This document shows positions 58,301 to 64,000 of a DNA stretch of 64,000 bases, one piece after another. Location of the stretch: NCBI RefSeq assembly GCF_914767665.1, contig NC_059507.1, positions 558,001 through 622,000 on the forward strand. The letters are read 5' to 3'. The notes under the pieces were generated by a model that was given only the letters and a program-made list of their open reading frames with translations, was not told the origin of the DNA and did not search any database. Both the position numbers and the translations under genes were made by a program. Every line of letters begins with the position of its first letter. Position 1 is the first letter of the stretch. Origin of the DNA: Harmonia axyridis (Eukaryota > Arthropoda > Insecta > Coleoptera > Coccinellidae).

Positions 58301-61300
58301 CTTGGACTATTCTAAGAATATTTTGTCCTTTGATGATTTTTGAAAACCCTATTTGTTTCGAAGATATAGGGGAAACAAAATTTCAGATAATAACATTTTA
58401 TTATGAAAAATTACATGAAAATTCAACTCAACCTACAAAAACTGTTGAAAATGACCACCTCTAGCCAGCATACAAGCATCCAATCTTCTCCTCATTGACT
58501 GCCGAACCCTTTCAAAAAAACCAGGATCATTTCTTATTAAGTTACACCCAGCAAACGAATTCAAATGAAAACCGTGTTTAATCTGTATTCCTTTACCACC
58601 TGCACTTATCAATTTTTAGTCAAAAGACTGGCCGTTTTTAGTAATTGGAATGTTGTTAAACACATTTAAAAATAAATTGTACCTACTTAGTAAACACAGT
58701 GCGGTACGCATTTTTATTTAAACTATTATTAATTTTAAAAATATGAAAAATGTTGTTCGCCCTGTATCTTCGAAACAAAGAGGTTTTTCAAAAATCATCC
58801 AAGGACAAAACATGCTTAAAATAGTCCAAGGAACAACCCCCTGAATTTTGGCCGCATGTTTAGGAAACACCCTGTATAATGTTAAAGAACTGATTTTCAA
58901 AATTTCTCAATATTTCTCAATTTTTTTCAGTTTGTTGCCCATCCGAATGTCCAACAACTGCTGGCTGCAATATGGTACGAAGGCCTTCCAGGTTTTCGTA
59001 GAAAAAACCTAGTAGGTCAGTCAATACAGGTGGCCAAGCTAGGTGCAATGTTTCCGGTATACTGCACCGTTTACATTTTCGCGCCAAAATCGACGATGGG
59101 TTCGTTTATGAACAAGCCCTTCGTGAAATTTATCTGCAACTCGAGTTCTTACGCGTTTTTTCTAAGTGAGTATCTTTTGGAGAAATTTTATTGGACGCAT
59201 TTTGAACATTTTATTTTTCAAGTGTTACTCGGTGCAGCGTCTCAGAGGGTGGAGATTTTATTCTTGGAAATTGTTGGCAACGAATGGATGAGGGGTCTGG
59301 TTCAAGAATGGAAGAAAAGGGAGAGAGGTGCTTGGCCTGGTCTTGCCGAATACGGTGTGATAATATACGTTATAGGTAAAAGTCCAATGTGTTTGATTTC
59401 CACAGATTTCAAATAACAGTTCTAAAATAACTGTTATCACTAAAATAACCGTTAATACAAAAATAACTGTTATAAAATAACAATATTAAAATAACTCATA
59501 TAAAATAACAAATTTGAAATAACTGCTATAAAATAGCTGTTATGATAATGAGCCTCAGATGAAAAACTGACTAGATCTCGGCTAAAAAGGCCGAAATTTC
59601 CCAATTTTGTCGACCTAACTATTAGTTACCCCTTTCTTATTATTAATAACAGGTTAATTTCAACAAAAAACATATAACGTCTGCGAGCACATGCCTGGAA
59701 ATGATATAAATGGACCATTCCGAGCCGAGAATCCTCAATGGAGCCCTTGCTTGCGTGAAATCAACGTATAATGTTAATGATTTCTTCTAGGCATTCACGG
59801 AATGTGGATTTGCAGGTATAATATGGGGTGAAATAAGTGCCTTGTACAAAGATGGACTGTTGGAGTATGTTTCCGACCTCTGGAATATATTGGACTTCAT
59901 CACCAACTTTTTTTACGTTATCTGGTTGGCAGTAAGGATATCCGCTTGTTTCATCACGTGGGTAAGATATACGAACACTTTTGAAAATCTTTACCATATG
60001 GTTTTTACAATAAGAGGTTTCAATTTGAATAGCCCGCTTTTTAGACAGCTGTCATTTTTGAAGCTGTCATCTTTTGACATTTGACAAGTAAAAAGTACAC
60101 CAAGTAAACAATCCTAATTTAGCAAGAAAAGTTTAATGGCCATGTTAGTTCTTGAAGGTGATCACAATTGGCCGCCTAGATCTTGTGATTTAGTACTTTT
60201 AGACTTTTTCTTTGGGGCCAATGCTCCTCAATCGATTCATGACCTTCAAGATGGAATTCGTGAAGATATCAAGGACATACAGACGCAAATGTGTGAATGC
60301 TTTCCTCTTTACACTGATATAAACATTCATTGATTTCTCTTGAAATATACTCGTTTTTTTATTTCGATATCAAAATGAAACCTTTTATTGGAAAACCCTA
60401 TACAAATCGGCTCTTCACATAGCTGATGAAACATGTAAATTCTGATTGTAATAAATCATCTATCTCTTACTTTCTTTTTTTTAGCGAGAAGAGCAAGCAG
60501 GTTTGAACCCTTGGTATCCAAGAGAGCAATGGGACATTTTTGAGCCGATGTTGATATCAGAAGGAGCTTTTGCTGCAGGAATGATATTCAGGTAGATATA
60601 TAAGCTTTTTGTTCTCTTTATATCTGTTTTATTCTGTCGATTCCTGGTTTGTTATTTATTAGTTATTTAATTTGATATTTTTTCCGAGAAAACTTTCAGA
60701 AATAATTGTTTTAAAAACTTTGTTTAGTTAGGTGAAGAATATAAAAATATATTGTTATGTTAATGCAGCTCATAACATCAATTTTTGTTTGTTTGAGAGT
60801 ATCCTGTATTACATCGTTATTTTTTTCAGTTTCCTAAAACTGGTGCACATCTTCAGCGTGAATCCTCACTTAGGACCTCTCCAAATTTCATTAGGAAGAA
60901 TGATAATAGACATCGTTAAATTCTTCTTCATTTACACCTTGGTGTTGTTTGCATTTGGATGTGGTAAGCAGTTTAAAAAAAAATTCTCCGCTAGATGGAT
61001 TCGTACGATTTGTCGAATCGAATCTGACATATTTTTATGTTTTGAAAGCATCATTGGCTCAAAAATCTGTTTATCTTCCAAATCTCCCCCAGCGATGTCT
61101 AATATTAATCATTCCCTCCCAAAAGGGTGAACAGAAGTTTCCACAAATTTTTCACCAGACTTCGTGGAGTTTTATTTTTCCTCCGAATTTAAAAACTACA
61201 AACATCATTTATTTCTAGAGTGAACGTTTCAGAATGGAAAAGCTGTGAGCTCTAAAAAAATACTTTATTTTGTTATGCTTCATCAGTTATGTACATCCAT

Positions 61301-63908
61301 TAATCCAAAGAAAACCTCGAGATGCTGGATCCCATCCTCTTTTTCTCGCATACTAGACTATTCCAAGTTTTATCTGGAACAAACTGAGCGATGTTATAAT
61401 GAGGGTGGATTTTCCAGCAGATTTTCAACAACAGGATTGTTCGATATACATGAAGCCGACAGCGATGAATAATATATTATCCAATAAATGTATATTCTCG
61501 TTTTTGGCGTAATGGATCATTATTTACGTAAGATGGCTTGGTTTTCATATGGAAATTACGTATATGAAATATCCCAAATTTTGTTACTTCAAAAAAAAAA
61601 TTGTCTGAGATCATAACCGTGAATAGAAGTGGAAAACTCAAGATTTTTCCAAGTGAATATTGATGTATATAAGGTGTTATAAACTGATATTTAGGGCTTA
61701 ACATTCGAGTTAAACTTTGGATATTTGTTTTTCTTTATAACTCCAATACCATCCCGAAATTTGTCAATGTAATATCCCAAACAACGACAACCTAAGTGGT
61801 ATTGCGTAGCGTGTGGCGCCATCTCACGAGTTACCAAATAACTGCAATGTATTTCACAGAAGACATTTCCTAAAAAGAACTATTTTTTCTTCTTCTAACA
61901 AAGTACTTTCACCATTCCACACAGGTTTGAACCAGTTGCTTTGGTATTACGCAGAGTTAGAAAAAGACAAGTGCTATCACCTGCCAAATGGACTACCAGA
62001 TTTCGAGAACCAAGACAAGGCTTGTACGATTTGGCGAAGATACGCTAAGTATACTCAAACGTCAAATTGAACATGTTACCATAGGTCTATACGTTTTATG
62101 TTTCAGCTTGTTCGAGACGTCGCAGTCGCTCTTTTGGGCCAGTTTTGGCTTGGTGGATTTGGTATCTTTCGATCTCACCGGAATCAAAGGGTTTACCAGA
62201 TTTTGGGCTTTGCTGATGTTCGGATCTTACTCGGTGATCAATGTTATTGTGCTACTCAACATGCTGATCGCTATGATGTCTAACTCTTACCAGATCATTT
62301 CAGTAAGTCTAATTTTACAGGATGTTTGGGAATTCTTGGGTGGTCTAACTTATATTAACATTACATTACAGATATACCCATTGAGTCCTAGTTCTTTGAT
62401 ATTTCTCTTTAGGTCCATTATCTGGCATAACTTTAAGGTGGTAACTTCCTCACTTCTACAAAGTCTCTTGTCCAAAGCATGTTTTACTGATCTGGAGTGT
62501 CTTCATCCTCCCCGCAGAATCTGCACTTGTCTTTTTCTGCTAAACTCATTCTCTTGAGGTGCTTCCTGAGGTTACAATGGCCTGTAAGGAATCCAGTCAG
62601 TAGGTGTAGTATATTCTTGCTAAGATACAGATAGTTCTTAGATCTCATAGTATCAAAGTTAAGAAGATATTTTTTGGAATGATCCAAGCTAGGAAGATTC
62701 CACCAGAGTGTTTTAACTTCTCCTGAAACTCTGTCTTGGATAAAGCATTTACCTCCAGGATTATTTCCAGTTTGTACTTGTAGTATGGCAATTTTTCACT
62801 TTGCATTACTTCTAATGTGATTGCCAATTCCAAGTGAAGTATTTTTCCTACTGCTGGACATCCATATCAGTATCAATCGTCAGTGATAGTGCCTTCCTTT
62901 ATGATTTGCTTGCAGTAGTTTCTCGCTGAGATCACTTTCTCTTGGCCAACTAGAAGAAAACCTTCCTACATACCTGGATACTTTCTCCAAAGAGTGAACA
63001 AATAGGTCGACGCTGCAATGTCGACATAATCCTGGTTCACCTCGTTGAAATGATCTTCCATGTAAGGGCTTCTTCTTCCATAGTTGTAGTTATATAAATC
63101 TTGCACCTTGTGCAGTTGTAAAGGTGTTGATTCGTCTTCTTCACACAATGTTTGGTAGGTCTCTGACGTACTTGATGGGTCTTTGAAGTATGTTCATAGA
63201 CTTTCTGTTTGCCAATGAGCTAGATCCATGATGTTCAGCCTGCCTCCTTTATTCTTTGGCAATGTTGTCCTCCCAATGCTTCTTTTCGGATGATGCCTCT
63301 TTGCTTTTGACATCTTATCCATATCTGTTTTGTTCCATACCGAAAAGATGATGTTGGGTTTGAACATGCATATGTGTTGATGGCTTTCTATTCATATTTA
63401 GACAGATAAATTCTCTGTCTTCAATACGAAGACTTTCCGAATAAAGTTTTCCATTTGATGATTGTTCTGAAGGTGAAATTCTCAGGGCACATTTCGAGTG
63501 CAATTGTTCAGATGAACTCCACGTCGCAGTTTTTCCAGATATTCCAGTAAAACGGTGGAAATGATTAACCTCAACGTAAAGCGCCCTTCCTGGTAGCGAT
63601 TACAACAAGTTCCAAGTGTACATGAAAGTTGATTACTCTCGTCGCCATCAAGAATCGTCCTGAAGTTAAACAGAGGGACACGTACACTACTCTTGGAGTA
63701 TATTTGCGTCTGCATAGCACTCTCTCAGATTGATATTTCCTCTGATTCGCAGGAAAGGGCCGACACTGAATGGAAATTTGCCAGGAGTAAATTGTGGATG
63801 AGTTATTTCGAAGACGACGATGACCTGCCGCCCCCTTTCAATCTGATGCCCCAGCCGAAAAACTTTCTGGGCAACTGTCGCAAGAAGCAGAGGTCCAAGA
63901 GTTTTATA
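55304..63908 (+). CDS. trp: TRP cation channel (3' end beyond the window)
   Basis: Fourteen exons give 724 residues before the edge: 55304-55467, 56402-56546, 56606-56701, 56752-56894, 56954-57155, 57213-57383, 58931-59165, 59223-59375, 59816-59961, 60485-60591, 60830-60963, 61925-62048, 62107-62302 and 63753-63908. Order: ankyrin region (INCVDALNRSALISAIENEN; TPLILAAHKNNFEIIKILL), CGCDDCV linker, FVAHPNVQQLLAAIWYEG, six transmembrane segments, pore (SLFWASFGLVDLVSFDL), S6 (LLNMLIAMMSNSYQIIS) and TRP box EWKFAR at about 678-683. It matches Drosophila TRP, the main light-activated Ca2+ channel of photoreceptors. I prefer ATG 55304; an in-frame ATG at 55217 would add 29 residues. The last donor is read at GTAGGT, 63909. 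The C-terminal tail is missing. Confidence 0.92.
55885..56180 (-). repeat. R-family interspersed repeat, copy 10 (trp intron 1)
   Basis: It carries 'aatatgagtatagaagg', 'cctcgaaatgacgag', 'atgaacgagtgtaagaatg' and 'aagtaccaacatataataa'. The central core (the 'gttggcagaactg' part) is deleted in this copy. Confidence 0.7.
57400..58250. repeat. 21-bp minisatellite in trp intron 6
   Basis: Units of 'gaactttatgaaagaactaa' occur in clean tandem at 57727-57890 (about eight units). Degenerate copies spread from 57405 to 58250, often as 'aaagaact' or 'gaggaactt'. Because 21 is a multiple of three, one frame (57707-57934) reads as LYERTKE repeats. The array lies between trp exons 6 and 7. Confidence 0.88.
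58255..58876. mobile_element. 622-bp hairpin-ended element with TACAGGGTG ends
   Basis: TACAGGGTGTTTCCTAAACA at the left mirrors TGTTTAGGAAACACCCTGTA at the right. The paired arms are about 130 bases ('gggggttgttccttgg' against 'ccaaggaacaacccc'). The middle is unpaired, so this is a TIR element rather than a full hairpin. Next to the minisatellite in trp intron 6. Confidence 0.85.
59415..59545. repeat. ATAACTGTTATAAAATAAC minisatellite
   Basis: Imperfect tandem copies of 'aaaataactgttat' fill about 130 bases of trp intron 8. The unit is itself near-palindromic (ATAAC/GTTAT). Confidence 0.75.
60003..60412 (+). mobile_element. TTTTCCAATA-type Tc1/mariner deletion derivative (trp intron 9)
   Basis: The left end 'ttttacaataagaggtttca' mirrors the right end 'gaaaccttttattggaaaa'. 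Between them the 5' leader runs into a transposase C-terminal piece, GDHNWPPRSCDLVLLDFFF and DLQDGIREDIKDIQTQMCE. About 410 bp in all and non-autonomous. The words 'gggttttccaatag' at 63985-64000 suggest another copy starting at the window edge. Confidence 0.82.
62430..63730 (-). mobile_element. non-LTR retrotransposon 3' fragment (trp intron 13)
   Basis: On the minus strand, 62484-62687 encodes GFLTGHCNLRKHLKRMSLAE followed by CRFCGEDEDTPDQ, the same post-RNase H tail as at 42247-42516. The upstream minus frames at 62645-62833, 62966-63148 and 63482-63715 look like degraded parts of the same reverse-transcriptase polyprotein, but I cannot assign domains. It fills almost the whole intron before trp exon 14. 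Confidence 0.65.
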
Positions 63909-64000
63909 GTAGGTGAAGATTTCTATAAATGCCTTTTGGCGTTCGAGTTTTGGTTAATATTAGATGTTCTCGTTCTAATAGGGAACGGGTTTTCCAATAG

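Noticed and set aside
4253..63908. Idea that the proteins form one linked novel system
   Set aside because: The genes are ordinary, unrelated insect genes (epimerase, deubiquitinase, TTC17, splicing-related protein, TRP channels); only the TRP pair and the DM9 pair show real local relationships.

Overview
The window is nuclear DNA of an insect. The genes are split by many GT-AG introns, the sequence is AT-rich, and introns and intergenic DNA are full of Tc1/mariner relics, hairpin elements and other repeats. A beetle is a reasonable guess from the repeat style, but the sequence does not settle the order. No tRNA, rRNA or CRISPR array was seen. Protein names below rest on recalled family motifs, because no database search was possible.

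Seven protein-coding genes can be reconstructed exon by exon. For all but the two partial genes the exon lengths sum to a whole number of codons ending in a stop. From left to right: two tandem paralogues for small secreted DM9 (DUF3421) proteins on the minus strand (2.5-3.7 kb, first exon not found; 4.25-6.7 kb, complete). UDP-glucose 4-epimerase, minus strand (7.25-10.15 kb, 354 aa). A USP12/USP46-type ubiquitin hydrolase, minus strand (12.8-15.8 kb, about 360 aa). TTC17, a TPR protein with a signal peptide, plus strand (16.7-28.5 kb, 12 exons, 1,124 aa), divergently arranged with the hydrolase. A single-exon SREK1IP1-like zinc-knuckle protein, minus strand (29.6-30.1 kb). A TRPL-like (possibly TRP-gamma) channel, minus strand (32.7-51.7 kb, 18 exons, 1,303 aa). 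A TRP channel, plus strand (from 55.3 kb, 14 exons, running off the right edge).

The most striking layout is the head-to-head pair of phototransduction-type TRP channel genes. They share exon boundaries to the base: six exons have identical lengths in the same order. In both genes the intron between the linker exon and the first transmembrane exon has filled with unrelated tandem repeats. The TRPL-like protein ends in Gly-Trp-Leu, the kind of C-terminus by which fly TRP binds the INAD scaffold.

The mobile fraction falls into groups. (1) Hairpin elements of very different sequence that share the terminus TACAGGGTG. (2) A roughly 940-bp internally deleted Tc1/mariner derivative, in four copies with one common deletion joint and a fifth further deleted. 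(3) A second Tc1/mariner family with TTTTCCAATA-type ends. (4) A roughly 400-bp repeat (called R here) in at least ten places. (5) A hairpin element whose ends carry TGACGTCA. (6) A deleted Helitron, non-LTR retrotransposon ends and two classical mariner relics. Several nested insertions give relative ages.
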